This document shows, piece after piece, positions 33,039-42,510 of a stretch of DNA of 57,678 bases. The DNA is from CAZVFX01 sp964626565 (GTDB taxonomy: Bacteria; Myxococcota_A; UBA9042; CAIXZC01): contig CAZVFX010000033.1 of NCBI GenBank assembly GCA_964626565.1, positions 1 to 57,678 on the forward strand, written 5' to 3'. Numbering within the stretch: the stretch's first letter is position 1; every line of letters starts with the position of its first letter. The translations under genes were made by a program, and so were the position numbers. The notes below the pieces were generated by a model. It made no database searches and was not told where the DNA came from. It worked only from the letters and a program-made list of their open reading frames with translations.

Positions 33039-35333
33039 TCACGGAGCCAATTCAACTACCTGCCCCGCACCTTCCAGCACTTTGTACCTTGCGTTGGGTG
33101 CCGCACCGTCAAACGATTCGACGTCGCCGCCCACCCAGCGCACCGTCAGTTCTTCTATTTCTCCCTGCTGTCCCAACCCGAAGTGTACGACTCTGGAGCT
33201 CTGGTTGTTGAAATGCCCGCCGCCGCCGGTGACGTCGCGGATCTGCGTCACGCCGCCGGCTTTCAGAGTTACCCGGGCTCCCACCGCACTCCGGTTGGTT
33301 TCGGTTCCTTCGAGCAGCAGCTCCACCCAGGCGGACTCCTGCCCGACCCGGTTCTCGAAGAGTTGGACCCGCCCCTCGCCTGCCCTGTCGGCAATAAACA
33401 GGTCAAGGTCCCCATCCTCGTCCAGGTCGGTCCACACCGCGCTCACTGCATCGTGGACCGCGGTCCCGGTCTCGTAGGTTACGTCCACAAAGCCGGCCTC
33501 GCCGTCGTTGCGGTAGAGGCGGGAGTAGTGGGTTGTATACAGGGAAGCCACCACAACGTCGAGGTCCATGTCGTTGTCGTAGTCCCCGAACGAGGCGTTC
33601 ACATCCCCTTCGTCGTAGATGAACCCCAGTTCGTCCTTGCGGTCGACGAATTCGTAGTCCGGCGGTCCCTGGTTCTCCAGGAAGCGGCTGTCGTCGCTGT
33701 CCGGCATGGTGCGGGGGTGGGCGAGGTTGGGCTCGAACAGGTCCATATCCCCGTCGTTATCGTAGTCGCCGAAGTCGCCGCCGTAGGTATGACCGGCCAT
33801 GTATGCGTAGTCGTCTTTTGCCAACCCCAACTTCTTTGCCATCTCGGTGAAGGTCCCGTCCCCGTTGTTGTGGTAGAAGAAGTTTGCGGTGAGCTGATAG
33901 TTGCCTACCCAGATGTCCTGGTGCCCATCGTTGTTGTAGTCCGTGAACCGCGCCCCGTAGCACGCTTTGGGCACCACGGGCGCCACTACGCCGGCAGCCT
34001 CGGTGACGATATTGAAAGTGCCATCCCCGACCCCTTCTGCGTACTGATCGGCTACGGCGTCGGATTCCGGATACTGCACGAGCCAGTTACCCCAGAAAAC
34101 GTCAAGGATACCGTCACTATTGCCATCCCCGAGTGCGGCCGCTCCGGTGGGGTCGAGGACGTCCACACCCGGCTGCGGCACTACGGAGAACTGGCCTGCT
34201 CCGTCATTGATCCAAACTGCATTCGCCAGTTCCGGGTCACCGTCAATTGCGGTCCACGAAGGAGCGAACCCGTCCACATCGCCGTCGTTGTCCAGGTCGC
34301 CGAACACCACCATGCCGGCCTGGGAACCTTCCGGGAAGGTACCGGAAGGAGCGGCGATGAGGCTGAGGTCGCCTGCACCCAGGTAGGCTTTGGGGCCGCC
34401 ATCGATTAACACCAGGTCGTCGTGGGTGTCGCCGTTGAGGTCGGCGATGGTGAGGCGGGCCGACATATCGGCTGTGAAAGGTTGATCGTCGTCCCGCGAG
34501 AACCAATGGTCTTCCTCTTCCCAAGTGCAGAAATAGTCTCCTCTGAGTTCCATGCGGAAGTTGCCGTCGAGGCCGTACGGTTCGAACTGACCGGGAACGT
34601 GGATCATGCTTCTGGAGTAACCTGTCTCCCCGATCTCCTCCACCGCCAGAAACGGCTCCACAGCCAGGTGCTCACGCACGAGGATGTAGTGCTGGGTCGG
34701 TTCCAGGAAGAGGTTCTCATGGGAGATGTCCAGTTCGAGCCAGACTTCGGGGTCGGGGTCGACAATGTCAACGTCGATGGGCGTGATAAGGTCTCCTTCC
34801 GGATTTCCGGTATCGGGATAGGAGCGGCCAAAGGACTTCATAAGCCGGATGCGCGCCTTTCCCGCGCCGCCGCTGAATGCAACGCGGATAGTGGTGGCGT
34901 GGAGCGGATGAAGCGGGATCACCTTGATGGTTTCAAGGGTCCCTTCCGGAAAGGAATCGTAGTGCCCTACAAACCCGCCCGACAGGGCGCCTGGTGTGGC
35001 CGGCGCCAGGTCCGAATCCCATGGTTTGCCCATGCAGAATCGATCAAAGCCCGGGCCCGGCCCCGGGGTTCCTACGACATCGGCAACATCTTCGGCGCCG
35101 GCATCCACGATCTCCTGGCCCGTTGTTTCCGCGGCAGTACCGTCGGCGGCCGCGTCTTCGGCGGTCTCGGGAGCCAGGTCCGGCCACACCGCAGCGTCAA
35201 CTTCCGCAAGGGCCTCAGCTACGTCCAGCCCAGTCACATCAGTGGCCGGGTCTCCGCCGCCGCCGGTGCTACACCCACACACCAGCAACACAACCGCCAC
35301 CCCAGCAGCACGGCATCTTTCCCTCAGGCGCAT
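33039..35333 (-). CDS. Lipoprotein with FG-GAP/VCBS calcium-binding repeats and UnbV/ASPIC C-terminal domain
   Basis: A 764-residue secreted protein. The N-terminus is a lipoprotein signal (LLVCGC), followed by a Thr/Asp/Ala-rich linker. From about residue 265 there are at least six FG-GAP/VCBS units with calcium-loop sequences such as DLDNDGDVDG, DYNNDGHQDI, DYDNDGDMDLF and DLDEDGDLDLF. The last 100 residues match the UnbV/ASPIC domain (VGARVTLKAGG, VHFGLGQQGEIEELTVRW). Such proteins form beta-propellers on the cell surface and are common in Myxococcota and Planctomycetes relatives. Function unknown; adhesion or ligand binding is likely. It lies 25 bases upstream of the HEAT-like gene and is probably co-transcribed with it. 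Confidence 0.87.
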   Translation of the reverse strand: MRLRERCRAAGVAVVLLVCGCSTGGGGDPATDVTGLDVAEALAEVDAAVWPDLAPETAEDAAADGTAAETTGQEIVDAGAEDVADVVGTPGPGPGFDRFCMGKPWDSDLAPATPGALSGGFVGHYDSFPEGTLETIKVIPLHPLHATTIRVAFSGGAGKARIRLMKSFGRSYPDTGNPEGDLITPIDVDIVDPDPEVWLELDISHENLFLEPTQHYILVREHLAVEPFLAVEEIGETGYSRSMIHVPGQFEPYGLDGNFRMELRGDYFCTWEEEDHWFSRDDDQPFTADMSARLTIADLNGDTHDDLVLIDGGPKAYLGAGDLSLIAAPSGTFPEGSQAGMVVFGDLDNDGDVDGFAPSWTAIDGDPELANAVWINDGAGQFSVVPQPGVDVLDPTGAAALGDGNSDGILDVFWGNWLVQYPESDAVADQYAEGVGDGTFNIVTEAAGVVAPVVPKACYGARFTDYNNDGHQDIWVGNYQLTANFFYHNNGDGTFTEMAKKLGLAKDDYAYMAGHTYGGDFGDYDNDGDMDLFEPNLAHPRTMPDSDDSRFLENQGPPDYEFVDRKDELGFIYDEGDVNASFGDYDNDMDLDVVVASLYTTHYSRLYRNDGEAGFVDVTYETGTAVHDAVSAVWTDLDEDGDLDLFIADRAGEGRVQLFENRVGQESAWVELLLEGTETNRSAVGARVTLKAGGVTQIRDVTGGGGHFNNQSSRVVHFGLGQQGEIEELTVRWVGGDVESFDGAAPNARYKVLEGAGQVVELAP

Positions 35334-35362
35334 TCATCCCCCTCTTTTTTTTCCGCCTACCC

Positions 35363-35391
35363 ATTAGACCAGCAGCCGCGACGGGCGGCAA
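35363..35391 (-). promoter_or_regulatory. Sigma-70 type promoter for the FG-GAP lipoprotein gene
   Basis: On the minus strand TTGCCG (35391-35386) and TCTAAT (35368-35363) are 17 bases apart, giving a start near 35356 and a leader of about 22 bases. Confidence 0.55.
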
Positions 35392-35459
35392 GCAAAAAAC
35401 AATTCTCTTTTATCCCGTGGGCGTGTGTGTGTAGAATGAGACTTGGAAGAGGTGTTTCA

Positions 35460-36251
35460 ATGAAAGTCGGAGCAGTCCAGTTCTTTCCCGTTTTCGGCGC
35501 CGTGGCGCGCAACATTGCCAAGGCGATCAGCATGGTCAAGGGAAAGGAGGCCGACCTCTGGGTGCTGCCGGAGCACTTCGCCACCGGATACCAGTTCAAG
35601 AATCGAGACGAAGTACTGGCGCTGGCCGAACCTGCCGACGGCCCTACCGTGAGAACCATGGCGGGTAAGGCTGCCGAATTTGGCTGCTATTTCATCGGCG
35701 GTTTTCCGGAGCGTGAAGGAGGGCTGGTGTTCAACAGCGCGTTCGTCGTGGGTCCGGAAGGCGTGCTGGGCGTATACCGAAAGACCCACCTCTTCGACCG
35801 GGAAAAGGAGCTCTATGCTCCCGGTTCCCGCGGCTTCATGACTTTCGACGTCGCGGGCGTGCAGGTGGGAGTAATGATCTGTTTCGACTGGTATTTTCCG
35901 GAATCGGCCCGTAGTTTGAGCCTCGCCGGCGCCCAGGTAATTGCACATCCTTCCAACCTCGTTCTGCCCCACTGCCCGGAAGCGATGAAGTTCCGGGCGT
36001 TGGAGAACAGGGTGTTCACGGTCACGGCCAACCGCGTCGGCACCGAGAGCCGGTTGCCGGATGAGGAGCTCACATATATCGGGCAGAGCGTCATCTACTC
36101 TCCCCGGGGAGAGTTGCTGGCGCGGGGAAAGGAAGCCGACGAGGACGTGCTCTTGGTTGAAATCGACGCGTCGGCTGCGTTGGACAAATCGGTCACCTCC
36201 CGGAACGATGTACACGGCGACCGAAGACCCGCATTCTACAAACTCAAGTGA
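35460..36251 (+). CDS. Carbon-nitrogen hydrolase (nitrilase superfamily)
   Basis: A 263-residue nitrilase-superfamily amidase with the catalytic triad E38 (LPEHFATGY), K108 (YRKTHLF) and C141 (ICFDWYFPE). The family hydrolyses amides or nitriles; the omega-amidase and carbamoylputrescine amidase branches are similar in size, and the substrate is not decidable here. The ATG at 35460 follows GAAGAGG by 7 bases. The frame is open upstream to 34422, but that is antisense to the FG-GAP gene. It is 7 bases from ychF. Confidence 0.92.
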   Translation: MKVGAVQFFPVFGAVARNIAKAISMVKGKEADLWVLPEHFATGYQFKNRDEVLALAEPADGPTVRTMAGKAAEFGCYFIGGFPEREGGLVFNSAFVVGPEGVLGVYRKTHLFDREKELYAPGSRGFMTFDVAGVQVGVMICFDWYFPESARSLSLAGAQVIAHPSNLVLPHCPEAMKFRALENRVFTVTANRVGTESRLPDEELTYIGQSVIYSPRGELLARGKEADEDVLLVEIDASAALDKSVTSRNDVHGDRRPAFYKLK

Positions 36252-36258
36252 GGTGGAC

Positions 36259-37356
36259 ATGGGATTCTCTTGCGGCATCGTAGGGCTGCCCAACGCCGGT
36301 AAGTCGACGATCTTCAACGCCCTCACTCTGGCGGGGTCTGCCGTGGCGTCTTACGCTTTCTGCACTATCGACCCGAAGGAGGGGACGGTAGCGGTCCCGG
36401 ACCCACGGCTGGCCGGGCTGGCGGAGTTGCTGAAGCCGCCACAGGTCACTCCCACCACTCTCTCTTTCGTCGACATCGCGGGCCTGGTGAAGAATGCCCA
36501 CGCGGGCGAGGGATTGGGCAATCGTTTTCTGGCCAACATCCGGGAGATGGACGCGGTGGTCCACGTGCTGCGGGTGTTTGAAGATCGCAACGTCAGCCAC
36601 GTTCACGAGGCCATCGATCCGGCGGCCGATTTCGACGTCGTGATGACCGAACTTATGCTCGCGGACATGGAAACGGTCCAACGACGGTTGGACAAGGCGC
36701 GAAAGCTGGCGAAGATCGGTGACAAGGAGGCGATGGGACAGTTGGATGTACTGGGCCGGTTGGTTGAGTCGCTGGGCTCCGGAGTCCCTGCCAGCCGGTT
36801 CGAGTTCGGCCACGACCGTGAGCGGGAGTTGGCTGCGGGGTTGTTCCTCTTGTCGGCAAAGCCGACCCTGGCGGTTGCCAATCTTGGGGAAGACCAGTTG
36901 GACGAGATCCAGCCCGCGGCGGAGAAGCTGCGCAGCCACCTTGCGGCACAGGATGTTCCGCTGGTCCTGCTTCCCGGCAAATTGGAGATGGAGCTTACCG
37001 AGTTACCGGAAGAGGACCGGCGGGAGTTCATGCACGATCTCGGCTTGGAGAGCCTGGCCCTCGACCAGCTCGTGGAAGCGGGCTACAGGCTGCTGAACCT
37101 GGTGACCTTTTACACGATCGTGGGAACAGAACTCAGGGCTTGGACCATACCGGCGGGTACCCCGGCGCCGGCCGCGGCGGGACGAATCCACACGGACATG
37201 GAGCAGGGTTTCATCAAGGCGGAGGTTGTGCCTTTCGACCAGTTCATGGACGCCGGCTCCGAAGCGGCAGCTCGAAGCAAGGGTTACATCAGGACTGAGG
37301 GGAAGGAGTACGCGGTGCAAGACGGGGACATCGTCACGTTCCAGTTCAGGGCGTGA
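36259..37356 (+). CDS. ychF: Redox-regulated ATPase YchF (OLA1 family)
   Basis: A 365-residue YchF/Obg-family protein with GLPNAGKSTIFNALT (P-loop), FVDIAGLVKNAHAGEGLGNRFL and the C-terminal TGS-like domain (AWTIPAGTPAPAAAGRIHTDMEQGFIKAEV). The nucleotide-specificity segment is NLGE rather than NKxD, as in YchF proteins that prefer ATP. The family binds ribosomes. The ATG at 36259 follows AGGTGG. The stop directly abuts the stop of the convergent rpmF. Confidence 0.95.
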   Translation: MGFSCGIVGLPNAGKSTIFNALTLAGSAVASYAFCTIDPKEGTVAVPDPRLAGLAELLKPPQVTPTTLSFVDIAGLVKNAHAGEGLGNRFLANIREMDAVVHVLRVFEDRNVSHVHEAIDPAADFDVVMTELMLADMETVQRRLDKARKLAKIGDKEAMGQLDVLGRLVESLGSGVPASRFEFGHDRERELAAGLFLLSAKPTLAVANLGEDQLDEIQPAAEKLRSHLAAQDVPLVLLPGKLEMELTELPEEDRREFMHDLGLESLALDQLVEAGYRLLNLVTFYTIVGTELRAWTIPAGTPAPAAAGRIHTDMEQGFIKAEVVPFDQFMDAGSEAAARSKGYIRTEGKEYAVQDGDIVTFQFRA

Positions 37357-37548
37357 CTACTTCTCGTACTCTTTCACTTCCATTACCTGGCGGTTCTTGT
37401 AGTACCCGCAGGAAGGGCAGATGCGATGCGGTCGCCGGGGAGCTCCACAGTATGAGCAGTAGGCCACGCTCTGCACGGTGATTCTGTCATTCGCCGACTT
37501 GCGGCTTCGGGACTTAGCTTTCGACTTCTTCTTCTTCTGTACAGCCAT
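37357..37548 (-). CDS. rpmF: 50S ribosomal protein L32
   Basis: A 63-residue L32. The basic N-terminus (AVQKKKKSKAKSRSRKSAND) and zinc ribbon (CSYCGAPRRPHRICPSCGYY) are clear. The ATG at 37548 follows GGAGGACAAG. The gene begins inside the end of yceD, the usual yceD-rpmF order, but plsX and fabH do not follow as they do in many bacteria. Confidence 0.95.
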   Translation of the reverse strand: MAVQKKKKSKAKSRSRKSANDRITVQSVAYCSYCGAPRRPHRICPSCGYYKNRQVMEVKEYEK

Positions 37549-38137
37549 CTTGTCCTCCACTACCGGTGCGCTCTTTTTCTTCCAGCGCGACCTTCAGTTC
37601 GGCCAGTGACGCCCACCGGGGGTCAATTTCGTCCGTAGCGCATTTGCATGCGTCCGAATTCAAGTTGGCCCGGCACCCGGAGCACAACCCCTTGCAGCCG
37701 GGGCTGCACACGGGGAAGGGCTCAACGTTCATCACGAGCTGCTCGCAAAACGGCTGCTCGACGCTGAACGTTTCGGATTCGTACCCGTACAACTCAGTGG
37801 GCGACTCGTTGTCAATTTCCGCATTCTCCAGCTTGATCGATGCTGCGTCCTGAGGCACGAACAAGGCCTGGACCGAATAGACGGCCAGCACGACACCAGG
37901 CTCTGCGCAGCGACTGCACTGGAATTTCAATTCAACTTCAAGTTCACCGACCACGTTCAAATTCACCCCGTCACGGGATGCATCAAACCGTAAGGCCGGT
38001 TTTTTTCCGGACACCTCGTACGCCGGAGCGAGTGATACTGCCGCCCAGTCGGCATCCAGAGTCGTTTCCACCCTGAGGCCTGCCCGGGGCACCTCTTCCA
38101 GTCGAATCACAAATGGTTCTTCCTTTTTCATAATCAT
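37514..38137 (-). CDS. DUF177 (YceD-like) protein
   Basis: A 207-residue DUF177/YceD protein: CSRCAEPG in the middle and CSPGCKGLCSGCRANLNSDACKC with DPRWASLAEL near the end are the family marks. The family lies before rpmF and has been linked to 23S rRNA metabolism. It overlaps the rpmF start by 35 bases. The last residues are an acidic Glu-rich tail. A second ATG two codons downstream is possible. Confidence 0.9.
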   Translation of the reverse strand: MIMKKEEPFVIRLEEVPRAGLRVETTLDADWAAVSLAPAYEVSGKKPALRFDASRDGVNLNVVGELEVELKFQCSRCAEPGVVLAVYSVQALFVPQDAASIKLENAEIDNESPTELYGYESETFSVEQPFCEQLVMNVEPFPVCSPGCKGLCSGCRANLNSDACKCATDEIDPRWASLAELKVALEEKERTGSGGQDGCTEEEEVES

Positions 38138-38177
38138 TTCGACCGGTTACGCACCGAACCCATCAACAGGTGGAGGG

Positions 38178-38206
38178 AGTATATTGATTGTCCCTTGCCA
38201 TGTCAA
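38178..38206 (-). promoter_or_regulatory. Strong sigma-70 promoter for yceD-rpmF
   Basis: On the minus strand TTGACA (38206-38201, full consensus) and TATACT (38183-38178) are separated by 17 bases. It is back to back with the dnaE promoter, the two -35 boxes touching at 38200/38201. Confidence 0.75.
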
Positions 38207-38222
38207 GCAAATGGTTCATAAT
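38195..38222 (+). promoter_or_regulatory. Sigma-70 promoter for dnaE
   Basis: TTGCCA (38195-38200) and CATAAT (38217-38222) are 16 bases apart, start near 38229. This places all upstream in-frame ATG codons outside the mRNA and supports the TTG start at 38263. Confidence 0.6.
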
Positions 38223-38262
38223 GCTATCCGGCGTGTCAAATCGCCAAAACCAGGGAGTCGTT

Positions 38263-41200
38263 TTGGGATTCACTCATCTTCATCTTCACACACAGTATAG
38301 CCTGCTGGATGGTGCAATCCGGCTGACGGACGTTTTTGATCACTGCAAGGCCATGGGCATGGACACCGTCTCAATGACGGATCATGGCAACATGTACGGC
38401 GCGGTGAAATTCTACTCCGGGGCCAAAGAAGCGGGCATGAAGCCGATCATCGGGTGCGAAGTATACGTGGCGCGCAAGCATCGGACCCACCGGCAAAAGG
38501 GGCAGAAACCAAACCACCTGGTGTTGTTGGCCAAGAACGAAGAGGGCTATCGCAACCTGTCCAGCATGGTGAGCCTCGGCTTCCTCGAGGGATTCTACAG
38601 CAAGCCCCGAATTGACAAGGAATTGCTGAAGCAGCACTCGGGCGGACTCATCGCCCTGTCCGCCTGCCTGTCCGGCGAGCTTCCGGAACTGATCCTCAGG
38701 GGCAAGGCTGAGAAAGCCCACGCCGCGGCCTTGGAATTCCAGGAGATTTTCGGCCCGGACAATTTCTACCTGGAACTCCAGAAGAACGGCATGGTTGAGC
38801 AGGATCGGGTCAACGACGAACTGCTCAACATCTCGGAACTCACCGGGATTCCGGTAGTGGGCACCAACGATTGTCACTATCTAAAGAAAGAGGATCATGT
38901 CGCGCACGACGTTCTGCTGTGCATCCAGACCGGCAAGCTGCTCTCGGATGAGAAACGCATGTCCCTAGCTTCGGACCAGTTCTACCTCAAGTCTCCGGAA
39001 GAGATGTACGAGCAGTTCTCAGGCATGGAGCACGCGCTCGAAAATGCGGAGAAGATCGCGGCTCGCTGCAACCTGAAATTGAAGATGGGAGAGTTCATCC
39101 TTCCTGCTTTCCCTGCCCCGGCTGGTGAGACCGAAGATTCATATCTTGAGAAGACTTCCGCGCTCGGGCTGCAGCAGCGGCTGGAGCAGTTGCGCCGCCA
39201 GGGCGAGGCCCCGGACGAGGCGGTCTATCAGAAACGCATGGAGTACGAATTATCGGTCATCAAGGGAATGGGGTTCTCCGGTTACTACCTCATCGTTGCC
39301 GACTTCATCAATCACGCCCGGAAGATCAATGTACCGGTGGGTCCGGGGCGTGGCTCGGGTGCGGGCTCACTGGTTGCCTATGCACTGGGGATCACTCAGC
39401 TTTGCCCCATTAAATTCGACCTGTTGTTCGAGCGCTTCCTCAACCCGGAGCGCATCGACATGCCCGACTTCGACGTGGACTTCTGCAAGCGCAAGCGGGA
39501 CAAGGTCATCGACTACGTGTCGAACATGTACGGAAAGGAGCGGGTGGGGCAGATCATCACGTACAGCTCCCTCAACGCCAAGGCGGCCATCAAAGATGTG
39601 GGCCGCGTGCTCGGCTTCACCTATGCCGAGACCGACAAGGTGAGCAAGATGATCCCGGACGGACCTGCGGGCGCGGCTATGAGCGTCAAGGAGCTGGCCA
39701 CCAACGACCGCCGGGCCAAGGAGCTGATTTCGGCCGAACCCCGCTACGCCCAGCTCTTCGAAATCGCCCAATCTCTCGAGAAGCTCAACCGCCAGGCCGG
39801 AGTCCACGCTGCCGGAGTTGTAATCTCCGGTGAGCCGCTCATCGATGTGGTGCCGCTGAGCACCGGCAAGAACAACGAAATCGTCACCCAGTACGCCAAG
39901 GAGGAGTTGGAGAAGGTCGGGCTGGTGAAGTTCGACTTCCTTGGTTTGAAGACCCTCACCGTAATCGATGAGACGCTGGCCCTCATCAAGGGTAACGGCA
40001 AGACTCCCCCCGACCTGGACGAGTTGCCCCTGGACGCACCGGAAGTCTACGACTTGATCTCTTCGGGGGAAACCACCGGCATCTTCCAGATGGAGTCGGG
40101 CGGCTTCCGCAAGCTGCTGCGGCAACTGGGTCCGGACCGTTTCGACGACATCGTGGCGGTGCTGGCCCTTTATCGCCCCGGACCGCTGGGCGGCGGCATG
40201 GTTGACGAGTACGTTCGGCGCAAGCGGGGGGAGACCTCCATCGAGTATGAGCACCCCGCCCTGGAGCCGATCTTGAGTGACACGTACGGTGTCATCGTCT
40301 ACCAGGAACAGGTGATGCGCATTGCCAGCACCATCGCAGGCTTTTCCATGGCCAAGGCGGACGAACTGCGCAAGGTAATGGGCAAAAAGAAGGTCGAGAA
40401 GATCCCGAAAATGCAGAAGGAGTTCATGAAAGGGGGCACTGCGCTTGGCCACTCCAAGACTTTGCTTACGTCACTTATGGACTCGCTAATGAAGTTCGCC
40501 CAGTACGGCTTCAACAAGTCCCACTCGGCGGCCTACGCTTATATCGCGTACTGGACCGCCTATTTGAAAGCTAACTTCCCCGTCGAATTCACCGCGGCCC
40601 TCATGACTCTGGACCGTGACAACACGGAGAAGATGGTCAGCTACCTTGCGGAATGCCGGCGCATGGGAGTTGAGGTGCGGGTTCCCCACGTCAACAAGTC
40701 TGCCACCGACTTCACCGTTGTGGGGGAGGAGATCGTTTTCGGCATGGCCGGGGTCAAGAACGTTGGCGAAACCGCGGTGGACGCGCTGATCCGGGAGCGC
40801 AACGCGTCGGGTGATTTCAACAGCCTGTACGATTTCTGCGTCCGGGTGGACAGCAAGAAGGTGAACAAACGTGTATTGGAGGGGTTGATACACGCGGGCG
40901 GGCTTGACTGCTTCAAGGAGCCGCGGCCCGACATGCTCAGGGAACTGGATCGCACCATGGCTCTCGCTCAGGCCGAACAGAGGGACCGCGCGGTGGGCCA
41001 GAAGTCGCTGTTCGGGATGCGTCCCGACAAGCCAAAACCAAAGTCCAAGCCGGGGGCATCCCAGGAGGCGCCGGCCCGCAAGATTATGACCAAGTTGCTA
41101 ACCCGCGAGACACTCCAGGCGGAAAAGGAGGCCATCGGCTTCTACCTGTCGGGCCATCCCCTTGACCGCTACCGCGGGATCCTGGGAGACCTGACGACCC

Positions 41201-41763
41201 ACAACATGGCGGAACTGGAAAACGCCCAGCACAACACCAAGGTCAACCTGGCCGGGGTGGTATCCGGTCTCTTCGAGCGCAGCCGCAAGGACGGCACGGG
41301 CCGCATGGCCCGCTTCAATCTCGAGGATCGTTTCGGCATGGTGAACATCCTCGCCTTTTCCAACACCTACGAACCGGCCCAGGAACTGGTCAAGGGTTAC
41401 GACCCGATCATCGTGCGGGGCAATCTGGTGGTTGAGAAGGAGGGTGAGAACCTCACCCGGCTGGTGAAGGCGGAGTCGATCATGCTGGTCTCCGAGGCTG
41501 CGGAGAAGTGGACCCGGGGCATTGAGGTGAGTCTTGATGCGGGTCACATGGATGACGAGGCCCTCGAGCTCTTGAAGGGGGTCCTCAATGAGCATCCCGG
41601 TTCCTGCCCCATCCGTTTGCGGCTGATAATTCCCGGTCGAGGCAAAGTGCGCGTGGGGCTGGGGGGCAAGAGCGGCCTTCACCTGAACGAAGAATCTCTG
41701 CAAGCGATTACTGCACTGGTAGGCGTGAAACAGTTGCAGTTCCTGGTCCGCCCCCCTCGGTAA
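38263..41763 (+). CDS. dnaE: DNA polymerase III alpha subunit
   Basis: A 1166-residue replicative polymerase. It begins with the PHP domain (FTHLHLHTQYSLLDGA, then TDHGNMYGAV). The catalytic palm follows, with PDFDVDFCKRKRD carrying two metal-binding aspartates and VKFDFLGLKTL carrying the third. GPGRGSGAGSLVAY, a helix-hairpin-helix segment and an OB fold near the C-terminus complete it. I use the TTG at 38263 because AGGGAG lies 5 bases before it, homology starts there, and the promoter overlaps the earlier ATGs. The frame is open to 38188. Confidence 0.96.
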   Translation: MGFTHLHLHTQYSLLDGAIRLTDVFDHCKAMGMDTVSMTDHGNMYGAVKFYSGAKEAGMKPIIGCEVYVARKHRTHRQKGQKPNHLVLLAKNEEGYRNLSSMVSLGFLEGFYSKPRIDKELLKQHSGGLIALSACLSGELPELILRGKAEKAHAAALEFQEIFGPDNFYLELQKNGMVEQDRVNDELLNISELTGIPVVGTNDCHYLKKEDHVAHDVLLCIQTGKLLSDEKRMSLASDQFYLKSPEEMYEQFSGMEHALENAEKIAARCNLKLKMGEFILPAFPAPAGETEDSYLEKTSALGLQQRLEQLRRQGEAPDEAVYQKRMEYELSVIKGMGFSGYYLIVADFINHARKINVPVGPGRGSGAGSLVAYALGITQLCPIKFDLLFERFLNPERIDMPDFDVDFCKRKRDKVIDYVSNMYGKERVGQIITYSSLNAKAAIKDVGRVLGFTYAETDKVSKMIPDGPAGAAMSVKELATNDRRAKELISAEPRYAQLFEIAQSLEKLNRQAGVHAAGVVISGEPLIDVVPLSTGKNNEIVTQYAKEELEKVGLVKFDFLGLKTLTVIDETLALIKGNGKTPPDLDELPLDAPEVYDLISSGETTGIFQMESGGFRKLLRQLGPDRFDDIVAVLALYRPGPLGGGMVDEYVRRKRGETSIEYEHPALEPILSDTYGVIVYQEQVMRIASTIAGFSMAKADELRKVMGKKKVEKIPKMQKEFMKGGTALGHSKTLLTSLMDSLMKFAQYGFNKSHSAAYAYIAYWTAYLKANFPVEFTAALMTLDRDNTEKMVSYLAECRRMGVEVRVPHVNKSATDFTVVGEEIVFGMAGVKNVGETAVDALIRERNASGDFNSLYDFCVRVDSKKVNKRVLEGLIHAGGLDCFKEPRPDMLRELDRTMALAQAEQRDRAVGQKSLFGMRPDKPKPKSKPGASQEAPARKIMTKLLTRETLQAEKEAIGFYLSGHPLDRYRGILGDLTTHNMAELENAQHNTKVNLAGVVSGLFERSRKDGTGRMARFNLEDRFGMVNILAFSNTYEPAQELVKGYDPIIVRGNLVVEKEGENLTRLVKAESIMLVSEAAEKWTRGIEVSLDAGHMDDEALELLKGVLNEHPGSCPIRLRLIIPGRGKVRVGLGGKSGLHLNEESLQAITALVGVKQLQFLVRPPR

Positions 41764-41775
41764 TGTCGTTTTGTG

Positions 41776-41804
41776 TTGCAAACCACCAATCCGGTACATA
41801 ATAT
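41776..41804 (+). promoter_or_regulatory. Candidate promoter for the zinc-ribbon gene
   Basis: TTGCAA (41776-41781) and TAATAT (41799-41804) are 17 bases apart, 95 bases before the gene. Moderate match only. Confidence 0.35.
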
Positions 41805-41898
41805 GTTTGTGGGTGCACTTCTCTTCCAGCCTTTGGAAGACAAATGAAATCTCCATAACCCAGGTAGGTAGTCTTGGCTACAATTAGCAGAGGATAAA

Positions 41899-42399
41899 AT
41901 GCCATCAAATTGCGGCACGTGTGGCGCGGCCTTCGCGGTGGAACCCGAAGAGCAGGCGTGGCTTGCCGAACAGAATGAAGATTTGCCTATGGTCTGTCCG
42001 CGTTGCCGGGCTTTCTCCTCCGGCATCCAGGATGAAACCATCACGTGCACGGTTTGCGGAAAGGTATTCATCTTCCCTCGCGAATTGCGCTTGTTCGCAC
42101 GCATGTTCAAGTGGATGCGTCCTCGGCGCTGTATGGGTGGATGCAAGGCGCACGGTCCGGAACTGACGGAAGAGGAGCAGAGGATGGCCGATTTTCTGAA
42201 GCGGCTTCGCTCTTCTCGCAAGCTCAATGCGTCCATCGGCACCAGCATGCACGCAGCCGGAACATCTCTGTCCCGGCGTATTACGGGAGTCAACACCGGC
42301 CCCAGGTCCGCCCCGCCCTCCACCAACGAGGATGTCGGAGGTTCGCTGGCCCAGGCCCTGAAGGAATTTCAGGACCGCAAGCGGGGCCGCCGCCGGTAG
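41899..42399 (+). CDS. Small zinc-ribbon protein of unknown function
   Basis: A 166-residue protein with three CxxC pairs (CGTC near residue 5, CPRC near 33, CTVC near 49) and a further CMGGC near 80. These could form two treble-clef or ribbon zinc sites. A charged, likely disordered C-terminal half ends in RKRGRRR. AGAGGATAAA precedes the ATG. I do not recognise a family; nucleic-acid binding is plausible from the basic tail. No clear operon partners. Confidence 0.72.
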   Translation: MPSNCGTCGAAFAVEPEEQAWLAEQNEDLPMVCPRCRAFSSGIQDETITCTVCGKVFIFPRELRLFARMFKWMRPRRCMGGCKAHGPELTEEEQRMADFLKRLRSSRKLNASIGTSMHAAGTSLSRRITGVNTGPRSAPPSTNEDVGGSLAQALKEFQDRKRGRRR

Positions 42400-42450
42400 C
42401 CACGACTCGCCGCTGTAGTTGCCACTTCCCGATCCAAGTCGTCTAAAACA

Positions 42451-42478
42451 TTGATTACTTCTTCAAAGAGAATACAAT
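42451..42478 (+). promoter_or_regulatory. Sigma-70 type promoter for the BNR lipoprotein gene
   Basis: TTGATT (42451-42456) and TACAAT (42473-42478) are separated by 16 bases, placing the start near 42485, 26 bases before the gene. Confidence 0.6.
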
Positions 42479-42510
42479 ATTGATACATTATGTGATGGGG
42501 GAAGTGCGAA

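Noticed and set aside
34422..35459. 346-codon in-frame extension upstream of the nitrilase gene
   Set aside because: Antisense to the FG-GAP lipoprotein; the nitrilase fold begins at 35460 with a good ribosome site.
37990..38020. CCGG-A7-CCGG like stretch in yceD as a terminator or slippery site
   Set aside because: It lies inside a continuous conserved DUF177 frame and has no stem followed by a T-run in the right orientation.
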